Shown: positions 1-7,776, numbered from the stretch's first letter. The stretch is DNA of 13,008 bases from Peptococcaceae bacterium UBA2264 (GCA_002347475.1 DDXI01000185.1:1-13008), one strand, 5' to 3'. Notes: generated from the sequence alone by a model not told the origin. Program-made: numbers and translations.

Positions 1-113
1 GCTAAACGAAACCCTGCTTCCTTCTTGCATCCGGAAGACAAGCTTCCTTTACGCTTTTTATCCGAACTTTTTTTATTTGAATTGACAGTACTTCTCCGGC
101 GCTGATTTATCAC
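1..113 (-). CDS. Partial CDS, N-terminus only; possibly RNase III by position
   Basis: A reading frame open for 37 codons runs off the left edge. It starts at a GTG (111-113), preceded at about 11 nt by a GGGAG ribosome-binding sequence, 22 nt after the fabF stop. The visible peptide begins MINQRRRSTV and is rich in Lys, Arg and Ser, with no recognisable domain. In Bacillus subtilis and many Clostridia the fatty-acid cluster is followed by rnc (RNase III) and smc. The B. subtilis RNase III also has a basic, lysine-rich N-terminus, so rnc is a reasonable positional guess. Nothing in the 37 codons proves it, because the RNase III signature would lie beyond the window. No terminator is visible between fabF and this gene, so co-transcription is likely. 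Confidence 0.4.
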   Translation of the reverse strand, partial: MINQRRRSTVNSNKKSSDKKRKGSLSSGCKKEAGFRL

Positions 114-135
114 TAAGACTTCTACTCCCTCGTTT

Positions 136-1374
136 TCAGGAAAATTCCTGTATGATCAAGGTAGCATTATGTCCGCCAAAACCGAGATTATTGGATAAAG
201 CTACCTTAACATGTTGCTTACGGGCCTCGTTGGGCACATAATCTAAATCACACTCGGGATCGGGTTCCCCATAATTTATCGTCGGGGGTATAATACCCCG
301 TTTAATAGCCAAGGTGCAAATAATTGCTTCCATAGCTCCGGCTGCACCCATCAGATGACCTGTCATAGATTTGGTGGAACTGACAGGAATATTTTTGGCC
401 CCTTCCCCAAACACTAATTTAATCGCTGCCGTTTCCAGAGCATCATTGGCATCGGTACCTGTCCCATGGGCATTGATGTAAGAGACATCCTGGGGACTCA
501 GATCAGCGTCCGCCAGAGCCTTGCGCATGGCCGAGGCTGCCCCGATTCCCCCTGGTGCCGGCATTGTAATGTGGTAAGCATCCGAGGAACTCCCATAACC
601 GACAAGTTCAGCATAAATATGGGCTCCCCGGGCCTGGGCATGTTCCAAAGACTCCAAAACCAAAATCCCGGCCCCTTCACTCATTATAAACCCGCTCCGG
701 CGTTTATCGAAAGGCCGGCAGGCCTGAGAATATTCTTCTTTTTCAGTCGACATGGCTTTGATAGCGCAGAAACCGGCAAAAGCCAATTCCGTTAAAGGCG
801 CTTCGGTCCCCCCGCTGATGACAAGATCAGTTTCCCCGCTCTGAATCAGGCGCATAGCTTCACCAACAGCATTGGCTGATGAAGCACAGGCCGTAACTAT
901 GGTTAAACTCGGCCCTTTCAGGCCAAAGGTGATAGACAGATAGCCTGCAGCCATATTACTGATCAGGTTAGTGATAAAAAATGGACTGATCCTGTTGGGT
1001 CCCTTGTTGATCAAAACCTCTTTTTGTTCCTCAAAAGTGATTACCCCGCCGATGCCGCAGCCCATGACCACACCCGCCCGTTCCTGATCTATTTTTTCCA
1101 GATCGAGCCCGGCATCCTGAACTGCCATTTTAGCGGCAGCAATGGCCAGCTGTACAAATCTGTCCATACGCCGGCTTTCTTTTTTATCGATCCATTTCCC
1201 GGGATCGAAATCGTTAATCTCGCCGGCTACTCTTGACGGTAACGTACTGACATCAAAGCGGGTTACAGCGCCATAGCCTGCCTTGCCTCCGATAATATTA
1301 TCCCATATGACATCTATCTCATTGCCAACTGGAGAAACAGCTCCTAATCCGGTTATAACTACACGTTTTTTCAT
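136..1374 (-). CDS. fabF: 3-oxoacyl-[ACP] synthase II (beta-ketoacyl-ACP synthase II)
   Basis: This is the elongating condensing enzyme of type II fatty acid synthesis: it joins malonyl-ACP to a growing acyl-ACP with loss of CO2, in the cytosol. The 412-residue length is typical. The thiolase-fold Cys-His-His triad is complete: Cys163 in TACASSANAV, His303 in NAHGTGT and His340 in KSMTGHLMGAAG, the same numbering as E. coli FabF. The gatekeeper Phe399 lies in GFGGHN. The ATG start is preceded by a GGGGGG ribosome-binding run about 11 nt upstream. It follows the FabK-like flavoprotein gene by only 19 nt, so the two are surely co-transcribed. Unlike in many fab operons it is separated from acpP by that flavoprotein gene and by a terminator. 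The family call is secure. FabF rather than FabB fits both the sequence and the Gram-positive context. Confidence 0.97.
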   Translation of the reverse strand: MKKRVVITGLGAVSPVGNEIDVIWDNIIGGKAGYGAVTRFDVSTLPSRVAGEINDFDPGKWIDKKESRRMDRFVQLAIAAAKMAVQDAGLDLEKIDQERAGVVMGCGIGGVITFEEQKEVLINKGPNRISPFFITNLISNMAAGYLSITFGLKGPSLTIVTACASSANAVGEAMRLIQSGETDLVISGGTEAPLTELAFAGFCAIKAMSTEKEEYSQACRPFDKRRSGFIMSEGAGILVLESLEHAQARGAHIYAELVGYGSSSDAYHITMPAPGGIGAASAMRKALADADLSPQDVSYINAHGTGTDANDALETAAIKLVFGEGAKNIPVSSTKSMTGHLMGAAGAMEAIICTLAIKRGIIPPTINYGEPDPECDLDYVPNEARKQHVKVALSNNLGFGGHNATLIIQEFS

Positions 1375-1393
1375 GGATTAATCTTCCCCCCTT

Positions 1394-2347
1394 TTATGAC
1401 TGGAGTATTCCCGTTTTAATATTTTCAAAAATTTGATGTACCGAAAGAATTTCCTTTACTTTATAAAACTTGGAACCTATAAAAATCAAGCCGTTTTGGA
1501 CATCTCCCTGTTGCGCCATCAGTAAACGCGATATAATACAAAAGTTTTCTTTGCAATTTTTCAAACATTTGATACAGCGTGTAGGTTTGATATCTCCACT
1601 ATTTTCATTATTTTCCAGCAGACGTGTGAAGTCGTTCACAATCGCCCGGCCAGTCATCCCCACCGGGCTGTGCACAAAAACAGTATTTTCTTCCCTGGCA
1701 TCCAGTAAATACTGTTTAAAAGCCGGGGCAGCATTACATTCTTCACTCAGGGCAAAACGGGTTCCCATCTGAACTCCGGCAGCCCCCATTTTTAGAATCT
1801 CAGCCACATCAAAACCATCTATGATTCCGCCAGCTCCGATCACGGGAATATTGACCGCTGCTAAAACCTCCGGCAATATCTCTTTCATGGGCCGGTCTGT
1901 ACCCAAATGCCCGCCGGCTTCACACCCCTCAACAATAATCGCCGCTGCCCCCAGTTTTTCCGAAAGCCTGGCTAATTTTGCTGTGGAAACAATGGGCACA
2001 ACCGGGGTATTGGCTTCCTTGCCCCAAGTGAACATATCCCTGGAAAATCCGGCTCCCGATATCAAAAGATCGATCTTCTCTTCGAAGGAAGCTCGAGCCA
2101 ATTGCGCGAATTCCCGCACAGCAAACATAATATTAACTCCGATAATCCCTTTAGTGCGTCTTCGCGCTTCCCGAATTTCGGCTCTCAATTCAGCAACAGT
2201 CAAGCCGCTGCCCGCGATAATTCCAATACCACCTTCTTCAGCTACAGCCGCCGCTAAAGAAGCAGTGGAAACTTTTACAGCCATTCCACCTTGAATAACC
2301 GGAATTTTAGCTACCAAATTCCCAATATGGAGCTCGGGTATTTTCAC
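1394..2347 (-). CDS. FabK-like / nitronate monooxygenase-family FMN protein with C-terminal Cys4 motif
   Basis: This 317-residue TIM-barrel flavoprotein belongs to the nitronate monooxygenase / enoyl-ACP reductase II family. The N-terminus carries PVIQGGMAVKV. EGCEAGGHLGTDRP (about 140-153) holds the family His147. GAGG (171-174) and GVQMGTRF (191-198) are FMN phosphate-binding segments. After the barrel comes a cysteine cluster, Cys258, Cys261, Cys265 and Cys270 (RCIKCLKNCKENFC), which the neighbouring FabK lacks. Such a cluster, followed by a GLIF-type segment, is what I recall from a clostridial subgroup of this family; a metal or Fe-S role is inference. The start is GTG (2345-2347), supported by an excellent AGGAGG site; family alignment also favours it. 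It lies between acpP and fabF, so it may be a second enoyl reductase or an accessory flavoenzyme. The substrate cannot be told from sequence. Confidence 0.85.
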   Translation of the reverse strand: MKIPELHIGNLVAKIPVIQGGMAVKVSTASLAAAVAEEGGIGIIAGSGLTVAELRAEIREARRRTKGIIGVNIMFAVREFAQLARASFEEKIDLLISGAGFSRDMFTWGKEANTPVVPIVSTAKLARLSEKLGAAAIIVEGCEAGGHLGTDRPMKEILPEVLAAVNIPVIGAGGIIDGFDVAEILKMGAAGVQMGTRFALSEECNAAPAFKQYLLDAREENTVFVHSPVGMTGRAIVNDFTRLLENNENSGDIKPTRCIKCLKNCKENFCIISRLLMAQQGDVQNGLIFIGSKFYKVKEILSVHQIFENIKTGILQS

Positions 2348-2364
2348 TATTTTTCCTCCTGACT

Positions 2365-2406
2365 AGTTCAGAAATCAAAGACCAGAGGCCAAAAGCCAGA
2401 GATCAG
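2365..2406. repeat. Degenerate 7-bp tandem repeat, six units
   Basis: Six adjacent heptamers fit the + strand consensus ARRYCAR loosely, for example AGACCAG, AGGCCAA, AAGCCAG and AGATCAG; the first unit (AGTTCAG) departs at one position. They end about 10 nt from the ribosome-binding site of the flavoprotein gene on the minus strand, where they read as CTGGYYT-like units. They would lie in the 5' leader of that gene if it has its own promoter. No coding role is seen. Confidence 0.6.
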
Positions 2407-2437
2407 ATATTTTTAAATACAAGGTATATTCCATTTT

Positions 2438-2443
2438 ATTATA
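2438..2443 (-). promoter_or_regulatory. Possible -10 element for the flavoprotein-fabF pair
   Basis: A perfect TATAAT on the minus strand lies in an AT-rich stretch between the acpP terminator and the flavoprotein gene. No convincing -35 hexamer is found at 16-19 bp upstream; that region is G+C-rich. A promoter here would explain how the last two genes are transcribed past the terminator, but the evidence is a single hexamer. Confidence 0.3.
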
Positions 2444-2489
2444 TAAACTCTCTCCCGCTCCGCAGAGCGACAGAGCCGGTTATGTTCTT

Positions 2490-2517
2490 AAAAGAAAGCC
2501 CCGCAGAAGACTACGGG
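2490..2517 (-). terminator. Rho-independent terminator after acpP
   Basis: On the minus strand the RNA would form a 7-bp stem, CCCGUAG / CUGCGGG, with a UCUU tetraloop and one G-U pair, followed by GCUUUCUUUU. The stem starts 19 nt after the acpP stop codon. It separates acpP and the genes before it from the FabK-like gene and fabF, either ending transcription or attenuating read-through. Confidence 0.75.
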
Positions 2518-2536
2518 ACCTTGCGCTAATTGAAGA

Positions 2537-2764
2537 CTACTTGTTCTCTTTAATATAGCTTACTGCATCACCAACAGTCCGAATTTTCTCAGCTTCCTCA
2601 TCCGGAATATCCAAATCAAATTCCTCTTCTAAAGCCATAATAAGTTCGACAATATCCAATGAATCAGCATTTAACTCTTCAAAAGTTGTCTCAAGGGTTA
2701 CATCCCCTTCATCCACCCCAAGTTGATCAATAACAATGGATTTCACTTTGTCAAAAATTACCAT
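2537..2764 (-). CDS. acpP: Acyl carrier protein
   Basis: This small acidic carrier holds the growing acyl chain on a 4'-phosphopantetheine arm and serves FabD, FabH, FabF, FabG, FabK and PlsX. The 75-residue length is typical. The attachment site is Ser35 in LNADSLDIVELIM, and the protein is rich in Asp and Glu, as in the four-helix ACP fold. The ribosome-binding site GGAGGTGA, about 9 nt before the ATG, matches the anti-Shine-Dalgarno sequence over eight bases, the strongest in the window and in keeping with the high abundance of ACP. The gene follows fabG by 47 nt and is directly followed by a hairpin terminator, so it closes the plsX-fabH-fabK-fabD-fabG-acpP unit. Confidence 0.97.
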   Translation of the reverse strand: MVIFDKVKSIVIDQLGVDEGDVTLETTFEELNADSLDIVELIMALEEEFDLDIPDEEAEKIRTVGDAVSYIKENK

Positions 2765-2811
2765 GTTGCAACTTCACCTCCTCTCACCAACAAGATGCAT
2801 CTTCCACAGTT

Positions 2812-3555
2812 TTACATCGCCATGCCTCCATCAACAGACAAGGTTTGTCCGGTCATATAAGATGCCGCTGGAGAAACCAGGAAAAGAACTGCCTTGGCCA
2901 CATCTTCTGCACTACCTATACGTCCCAGAGGAATTCCCTTGATGAATTCTTTTTTTACCTCCTCAGGTAACATTGCGGTCATATCGGTGGCAATATACCC
3001 GGGAGCAACGGCATTGACCCGAATTCCCCTGGAAGCCAACTCCTTGGCCATTGATTTTGTAAAGCCGATAATGCCCGCTTTGGCAGCGGCATAATTGGCT
3101 TGTCCGGCATTACCCATGATACCCACGACTGAAGCAATATTGACAATCGCCCCGGAGCGCTGTTTCAGCATTCCTCTGCTTACTGCTTTCGTACAAAGAA
3201 ATACACTTTTAAGATTAATATTCATAACAGTATCCCAGTCTGCTTCCTTCATCCGCATAAGCAGATTATCCCTGGCGATACCGGCATTATTCACCAAGAT
3301 ATCGATTTTTCCGTACTCCTGGATCACGGTATTGACAAGTCTGTCCACTTCGGCTGCCTGACTGATATCAGCCTGAACAACCATTGCCCTGCCGCCGGCA
3401 GCTGTAATCTCCCGGACAGTTTCTTCGGCTTTGTCCAGATTGCCTATATCATTGATAACCACTGTAGCTCCGGCAGCTGCCAGCTCCAAGACAATAGCTT
3501 TACCGATTCCCCGCGCAGCGCCGGTTACCACTGCAATTCTTCCATTAAGCATCAT
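2812..3555 (-). CDS. fabG: 3-oxoacyl-[ACP] reductase
   Basis: This NADPH-dependent short-chain dehydrogenase reduces 3-oxoacyl-ACP to (R)-3-hydroxyacyl-ACP. At 247 residues it has normal length. The Rossmann motif TGAARGIG spans residues 11-18, with Arg15 fitting NADPH preference. NNAG is at 89-92. The catalytic set is complete: Asn114, Ser142 in NIASVVG, and Tyr155 and Lys159 in NYAAAKAG. The C-terminal GQTLSVDGGMAM is typical of FabG. There are two consecutive ATG codons at the start. The first (3553-3555) is about 10 nt from an AGGAG site and is preferred over the second at 13 nt. It begins 1 nt after the fabD stop codon, so translation is probably coupled. Confidence 0.96.
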   Translation of the reverse strand: MMLNGRIAVVTGAARGIGKAIVLELAAAGATVVINDIGNLDKAEETVREITAAGGRAMVVQADISQAAEVDRLVNTVIQEYGKIDILVNNAGIARDNLLMRMKEADWDTVMNINLKSVFLCTKAVSRGMLKQRSGAIVNIASVVGIMGNAGQANYAAAKAGIIGFTKSMAKELASRGIRVNAVAPGYIATDMTAMLPEEVKKEFIKGIPLGRIGSAEDVAKAVLFLVSPAASYMTGQTLSVDGGMAM

Positions 3556-3556
3556 T

Positions 3557-4495
3557 TTAACTACTCTCCTTTAAATATGCAAGTGACTTTTCCAGAGAGG
3601 CAAAATCCCCAATCTGCAGTATTACAGCATCCGGAACTATTTTCTTGATCAATCCGCTTAAAGCCTTCCCCGGACCACATTCCACAAAAACATCAACACC
3701 CTGGGCTGCCAAATAACGAATCGATTGTTCCCAGAGCACGGCTCCGCTCACTTGCTGTACCAAAGATTCAATGGCTTTCTCCGGATCCAGAACTTCCCGG
3801 GCATCGACATTGGCTATCACAGGACAAGATGGCTTCCGCCAAACCGCTTCATGTAAAACCTGACTTAACTCCTGGGCAGCACTCCTCATCAGGGCAGAAT
3901 GAAAGGGTCCGCTGACAGATAAGGCTACAGCCCGCTTAGCCCCCAATTCTTTGGCTTCCTCCATGGCTTTGGCCACAGCCTGTGTCTGGCCGGAGATAAC
4001 GATTTGACCGGGACAGTTGTAATTTGCCGGTTCTACCACTCCGCTTTCCGAAGCACGCCTGCAGGCTTCTTCAACCTTGGCTGCTTCCAAACCCAGGATT
4101 GCGGCCATGCTTCCCTGACCCACCGGAACCGCCGCCTGCATTAGTTCCCCCCGGCGGCGTACCACCCTCAGGGCATCCTCAAGGCCAAGACTTCCTGCCG
4201 CAACATGGGCCGAATACTCTCCCAAGCTATGACCGGCATGGTAATCCGCTTTAATACCGACTGCCTGTAACTGACACCAGGCAGCAATGCTCACCAGCAA
4301 GATTGCCGGTTGAGTATTGGCTGTAAGCTGCAGTTCTTCCTCGGGGCCATTTTCTATAACCCTCAAAAAATCTTCTCCCAGAACCCTCCGCCCTGCTTCA
4401 TAAACTTCCTGTCCGCAATCTGTCGTAAAAAGTTCTTTACCCATCCCCACATACTGGGAACCCTGACCAGGAAAGACAAACGCTAATTTGCCCAT
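3557..4495 (-). CDS. fabD: Malonyl-CoA:ACP transacylase
   Basis: FabD moves the malonyl group from CoA to ACP to supply extender units. The 312-residue protein shows the N-terminal FPGQGSQ motif (8-14, Gln11 for the oxyanion hole), the nucleophile Ser90 in GHSLGEYSAH, Arg115 which binds the malonyl carboxylate, and His199 in GPFHS. Length and motif spacing match the family. A GAGG ribosome-binding site lies about 9 nt before the ATG. fabK lies 39 nt upstream and fabG starts 1 nt after the stop, so it sits inside one transcription unit. Nothing unusual is seen. Confidence 0.97.
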   Translation of the reverse strand: MGKLAFVFPGQGSQYVGMGKELFTTDCGQEVYEAGRRVLGEDFLRVIENGPEEELQLTANTQPAILLVSIAAWCQLQAVGIKADYHAGHSLGEYSAHVAAGSLGLEDALRVVRRRGELMQAAVPVGQGSMAAILGLEAAKVEEACRRASESGVVEPANYNCPGQIVISGQTQAVAKAMEEAKELGAKRAVALSVSGPFHSALMRSAAQELSQVLHEAVWRKPSCPVIANVDAREVLDPEKAIESLVQQVSGAVLWEQSIRYLAAQGVDVFVECGPGKALSGLIKKIVPDAVILQIGDFASLEKSLAYLKESS

Positions 4496-4534
4496 TCAGT
4501 AATTCCTCGCTCTCCTAAGGCTTGATTACGGTAC

Positions 4535-5488
4535 TCAGCATTGATCCTGAAAATAAGCTGATAACCTGATCCACTCCAATTCAGCCGTTTCCATTACATT
4601 CCGCAAAATATCGGATGCAGGTTCGATGCGTTTAACAGCACCGGCAATCTGACCTGCCATAACAGAACCACTGGCAATATCACCTTCCACCATAGCCAGC
4701 TGTAATCTGCCAACACCCATTTTTTCCAATTCAACTGCCCCGGCCCCTTCACGTTCACAACGGGAAAATTCCCGTATAAAACGATTATCCAGACAGCGCA
4801 CCGGGTGGCCAGTGGTATAACCGGTAACCACCGTATCACGATCCTTAGCCTTCAGTATCGCTTCCTTAACTACCATGGGAATTTTACACTCGGCAGCACA
4901 CATGAAACGTGTTCCCATCTGGACACCTGTAGCCCCCAGGGAAAGAGCCGCAATCAGACCACGCCCGTCGAAAATACCTCCGGCAGCAATTACCGGAATT
5001 TTGACGGCATCAACAACCTGGGGTACCAAAGGAAAGGTGCTGATTTCGCCCACATGCCCTCCTGATTCCATCCCCTCAGCTATCAGGGCATCTACCCCGG
5101 CTTTCTCCAGACGCCTGGCTAAAGCTACCGAGGCGACGACAGGAATTACTTTCGTGCCAACTTCTTTTAGTCTTGGTACATATTTACCCGGGTTACCAGC
5201 GCCTGTGGTAATTACCGGGACCTTTTCCCTGATGATTATGTTCATTATTTCCTCAACATAAGGGGACAACAACATAATATTAACCCCGAAAGGTTTGCGG
5301 GTTACTTCCTTAAGCTTGTAAATTTCGTTCTCCAACCAATCTGGCGGTGCCTGGCCGGCAGCGATAATTCCCAATCCTCCGCCTTCGGATACTGCTGCTG
5401 CCAATTCACCGGTTGCCACCCAGGCCATTCCACCTTGAAAAATTGGATATTCAATCCCTAAGAGATCGCAAATCTCAGTTTTAATCAT
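4535..5488 (-). CDS. fabK: Enoyl-[ACP] reductase II (FMN-dependent)
   Basis: FabK performs the last step of each elongation cycle, reducing trans-2-enoyl-ACP with FMN and NAD(P)H; it replaces FabI in many Firmicutes. The signature GMESGGHVGEIST spans about 139-151 and carries His145, the counterpart of the Streptococcus pneumoniae FabK catalytic His144. IFQGGMAWV is at the N-terminus and GATGVQMGTRFM at about 185-196 is the FMN phosphate site. I chose the ATG at 5486-5488 (317 residues) over an ATG 24 nt further upstream: it overlaps the fabH stop as ATGA and has AGGAG 7 nt before it, whereas the upstream ATG has no such site. Setting in a fabH-fabK-fabD cluster supports enoyl reductase over nitronate monooxygenase. 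No fabI is in the window. Confidence 0.92.
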   Translation of the reverse strand: MIKTEICDLLGIEYPIFQGGMAWVATGELAAAVSEGGGLGIIAAGQAPPDWLENEIYKLKEVTRKPFGVNIMLLSPYVEEIMNIIIREKVPVITTGAGNPGKYVPRLKEVGTKVIPVVASVALARRLEKAGVDALIAEGMESGGHVGEISTFPLVPQVVDAVKIPVIAAGGIFDGRGLIAALSLGATGVQMGTRFMCAAECKIPMVVKEAILKAKDRDTVVTGYTTGHPVRCLDNRFIREFSRCEREGAGAVELEKMGVGRLQLAMVEGDIASGSVMAGQIAGAVKRIEPASDILRNVMETAELEWIRLSAYFQDQC

Positions 5489-6486
5489 TCCAGCGCTCCT
5501 CTCATTGCCCATCTCAGGATGGCAGCACCCCAGGTTAAACCTGCCCCAAAACCTACCATAACCAATATATCTCCCTGGGCAATTCTTCCGGTCTTAACCG
5601 CCTCATCCAAAGCCACAGGTATAGAAGCTGCCGACATATTACCATAGCGATCCAAATTTAGTACAACTTTATCCGGAGATATCCCCAAACGTCTTATGGC
5701 AGCATCTACAATCCGAAGATTAGCCTGATGCGGGATCAATAAATCAATGTCTTTTTTGGTTAAGCCCGCTCGTTCCAAAGCTCTTATTGCGGTCTCCCCC
5801 ATAATTTTCACAGCAAATTTGAAGACCTCTCTCCCCGCCATATGAATGGTATTTAATTTTTGGGTCAGGGTCTCAACCGTAGCCGGAGTTTTTAAACCCC
5901 CGGCCGGCACATATAGCAACTCTGCTCCGGAACCGTCGGAACCCAATTCAAAGCTCAAAAAACCGTAACCTTCCTCCACCGGCTGCAAAACCGCAGCCCC
6001 GGCCCCGTCTCCGAAGAGGACGCTGGTGTTGCGATCTTCCCAGTTAAGTAATTTAGTCAAAGCATCTGCGCCGATAACCAAAACATTGCAGTATAAACCT
6101 GTAGCAATAAATTGACTGGCGACAGTTATCCCGTAAATAAATCCGGTACATCCGGCTCCCAAGTCAAAGGCTGCTGCCTTTTTAGCCCCTAAACGATCAG
6201 CTACCAGACAAGCAGTAGCGGGAAAAATATAGTCCGGTGTAATAGTCGCCACAATTACCAAATCCAGTTCTGCCGCAGTTATCCGGGCAGCCTCCAGCGC
6301 CCGAACCGCGGCCTGGTAACACAGTTCGGAGACAGGAGTATCCTGGCCGGCAATACGACGCTCCCTGATCCCTGTTCGGTTTACTATCCATTCATCGCTG
6401 GTATCAACGATTTTTTCCAAATCCGCATTAGTTAAAACGTCCTCAGGAACATAAGAACCGGTACCGACAATTCCGACTTGGTACAT
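5485..6486 (-). CDS. fabH: 3-oxoacyl-[ACP] synthase III
   Basis: FabH starts fatty acid synthesis by condensing an acyl-CoA primer with malonyl-ACP. The 333-residue protein has the Cys-His-Asn triad: Cys113 in DLGAGCTGF, His253 in IPHQANLRI, and Asn283 in YGNMSAASIP. The N-terminal segment DTSDEWIVNRTGIRERR is the usual FabH signature. The ATG start has a GAGG site 11 nt upstream. The stop overlaps the fabK start by 4 nt. Primer choice (acetyl-CoA or branched acyl-CoA) cannot be read from these motifs. The 141-nt gap separating it from plsX holds no terminator, so it probably shares the plsX transcript. Confidence 0.97.
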   Translation of the reverse strand: MYQVGIVGTGSYVPEDVLTNADLEKIVDTSDEWIVNRTGIRERRIAGQDTPVSELCYQAAVRALEAARITAAELDLVIVATITPDYIFPATACLVADRLGAKKAAAFDLGAGCTGFIYGITVASQFIATGLYCNVLVIGADALTKLLNWEDRNTSVLFGDGAGAAVLQPVEEGYGFLSFELGSDGSGAELLYVPAGGLKTPATVETLTQKLNTIHMAGREVFKFAVKIMGETAIRALERAGLTKKDIDLLIPHQANLRIVDAAIRRLGISPDKVVLNLDRYGNMSAASIPVALDEAVKTGRIAQGDILVMVGFGAGLTWGAAILRWAMRGALE

Positions 6487-6627
6487 AATTTATAAAACCT
6501 CTTTCTGCATCAACTCTTTGTATTCGTGCCTTATCGGAATTCAGAAATCCAAGGACAGAATTATGTAGCAATCGCTGTTTGTCCAAGCCTTGATAATCAG
6601 ATCCTGACTTTCAGTATCTGTCTCCGG
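6487..6627 (-). other. plsX-fabH intergenic gap with a weak operator-like dyad
   Basis: This 141-nt gap has no gene, and I see no stem followed by a T-run. A short dyad, TTGATAATCAG at 6590-6600, resembles the core of the streptococcal FabT operator (TTTGATTATCAAA as I recall it), but is only a 9-bp palindrome. A TTGGAC at 17 bp from a poor TAATTC on the minus strand could be a weak promoter. Neither is strong. Confidence 0.3.
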
Positions 6628-7617
6628 TCACTGATTGGTAAAGTCCATTCCCAATTGTTCAGTTATACGAACAGAGATACATTCCTTGGCCACACGAATA
6701 GCATTAATTATGGCCTTTTCCTTGGAACTCCCGTGACAAACAATGCTGATACCATTCACACCCAGCAGAGGTGCCCCGCCAGTTTCGGCGTAATCTATGG
6801 TCTGTACTATTTCCTTCATGGCAGGTTTGACTAATAAGGCCCCTAATCTGCGCAGGTTTGTAGCAGTCATTTTTTCCTTGATCAATTCCATTATTAATAC
6901 TGCTACCCCTTCCGCAGTTTTAAGCAATACATTACCGGCAAATCCGTCACAAACAATAACATCGGCCCGGCCGAAGGGAATATCCCGACCTTCAACATTT
7001 CCGATAAAATTCAGCGGCGTTTCTTTCAGGGACTTGTAAGCTGCCTGGGTGAGTTCATTGCCTTTTCCTTCTTCGCTGCCAACGTTCAGAAGTCCTACTT
7101 TAGGTTGAAAAATTCCTAAAATTTTCTCGGCATAGATACTGCCCATGTAAGCATATTGTATTAAATGTTCCGGCTTGGCATCCAAATTGGCTCCCACATC
7201 AAGAATAAGTTTGCCCCCTTCCAGTGTGGGCATTATCGCTGCTATAGCCGGACGCTCAATCCCTTTGAGCCGGCCCAGTCCTAATAAAGCTGCAGCCATC
7301 TGAGCCCCGGTGCTGCCTGCGCTTACCACCGCATCAGCCAATCCCTCTTTAACCAGACGAGTGGCCACAACAATTGAGGCATCCTTTTTTTTACGGACTG
7401 CCTGGGCAGGAAATTCATCCATAGTTATCACTTCACTGGCTTCCTGAAAAGATATTGAAGCAGGAAGCCGGACATTTGATAAATAAGGTTGAAAAAGTTC
7501 TTTTTTCCCAATAAGGATCAATTCCAGTTGGGGGTAAACAGCCGCAGCCCTCAGGGTGCCTTTGACAATTTCTGCCGGAGCATAATCTCCCCCCATTGCA
7601 TCTATCGCAATTCTCAT
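6628..7617 (-). CDS. plsX: Phosphate acyltransferase (acyl-ACP:phosphate transacylase)
   Basis: PlsX converts acyl-ACP and phosphate to acyl-phosphate, the donor that PlsY uses to acylate glycerol-3-phosphate; it links fatty acid synthesis to membrane phospholipid. At 329 residues it has family length. The N-terminus MRIAIDAMGGDYAP is diagnostic. Other family segments are SAGSTGA (about 100-106), LDVGAN (about 139-144) and CDGFAGNVLLK (about 223-233). A GGGGAGG ribosome-binding site lies 13 nt before the ATG, a slightly long spacing. The gene has its own strong promoter at 7777-7805 and a terminator separates it from rpmF. The rpmF-plsX adjacency is conserved in many bacteria. fapR, which precedes plsX in Bacillus, is absent here. 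Confidence 0.97.
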   Translation of the reverse strand: MRIAIDAMGGDYAPAEIVKGTLRAAAVYPQLELILIGKKELFQPYLSNVRLPASISFQEASEVITMDEFPAQAVRKKKDASIVVATRLVKEGLADAVVSAGSTGAQMAAALLGLGRLKGIERPAIAAIMPTLEGGKLILDVGANLDAKPEHLIQYAYMGSIYAEKILGIFQPKVGLLNVGSEEGKGNELTQAAYKSLKETPLNFIGNVEGRDIPFGRADVIVCDGFAGNVLLKTAEGVAVLIMELIKEKMTATNLRRLGALLVKPAMKEIVQTIDYAETGGAPLLGVNGISIVCHGSSKEKAIINAIRVAKECISVRITEQLGMDFTNQ

Positions 7618-7776
7618 GATAGCTGATTTTCCTCCCCCTTCGCCCTTAGCAGGGTATCTGGTTCATCTAAATCCACTCACCCGTAATGCCATCTCCCGGC
7701 TTACGACTGAAATAATCTTGATCCGCATAACAAAACCAGCAACAAATTTCCATTTCTTTCTTGCAACTTGGTCACA
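7618..7776 (-). other. plsX 5' leader, about 150 nt
   Basis: Between the plsX promoter and start codon lies a leader of about 150 nt with no recognised riboswitch. It holds a 4-bp stem, CCCT GCTA AGGG (about 7646-7657), just before the GGGGAGG site. A stop-free frame crosses leader, promoter and rpmF terminator, but overlapping all these signals argues it is not a gene. No FapR box (TTAGTACC-type palindrome) is present around the promoter. Confidence 0.5.

Noticed and set aside
466..795. Long plus-strand frames opposite fabF and other genes (also near 1821-2294, 4875-5261, 9574-9873)
   Set aside because: These are mirror frames of well-supported minus-strand genes with no family resemblance or ribosome-binding sites.
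2792..2803. 12-bp perfect palindrome AAGATGCATCTT between fabG and acpP
   Set aside because: About three perfect 12-bp palindromes are expected by chance in a window of this size, and no promoter lies there.
5489..5512. fabK start 8 codons upstream
   Set aside because: No ribosome-binding site there; the ATG overlapping the fabH stop has AGGAG at 7 nt and matches the family N-terminus.
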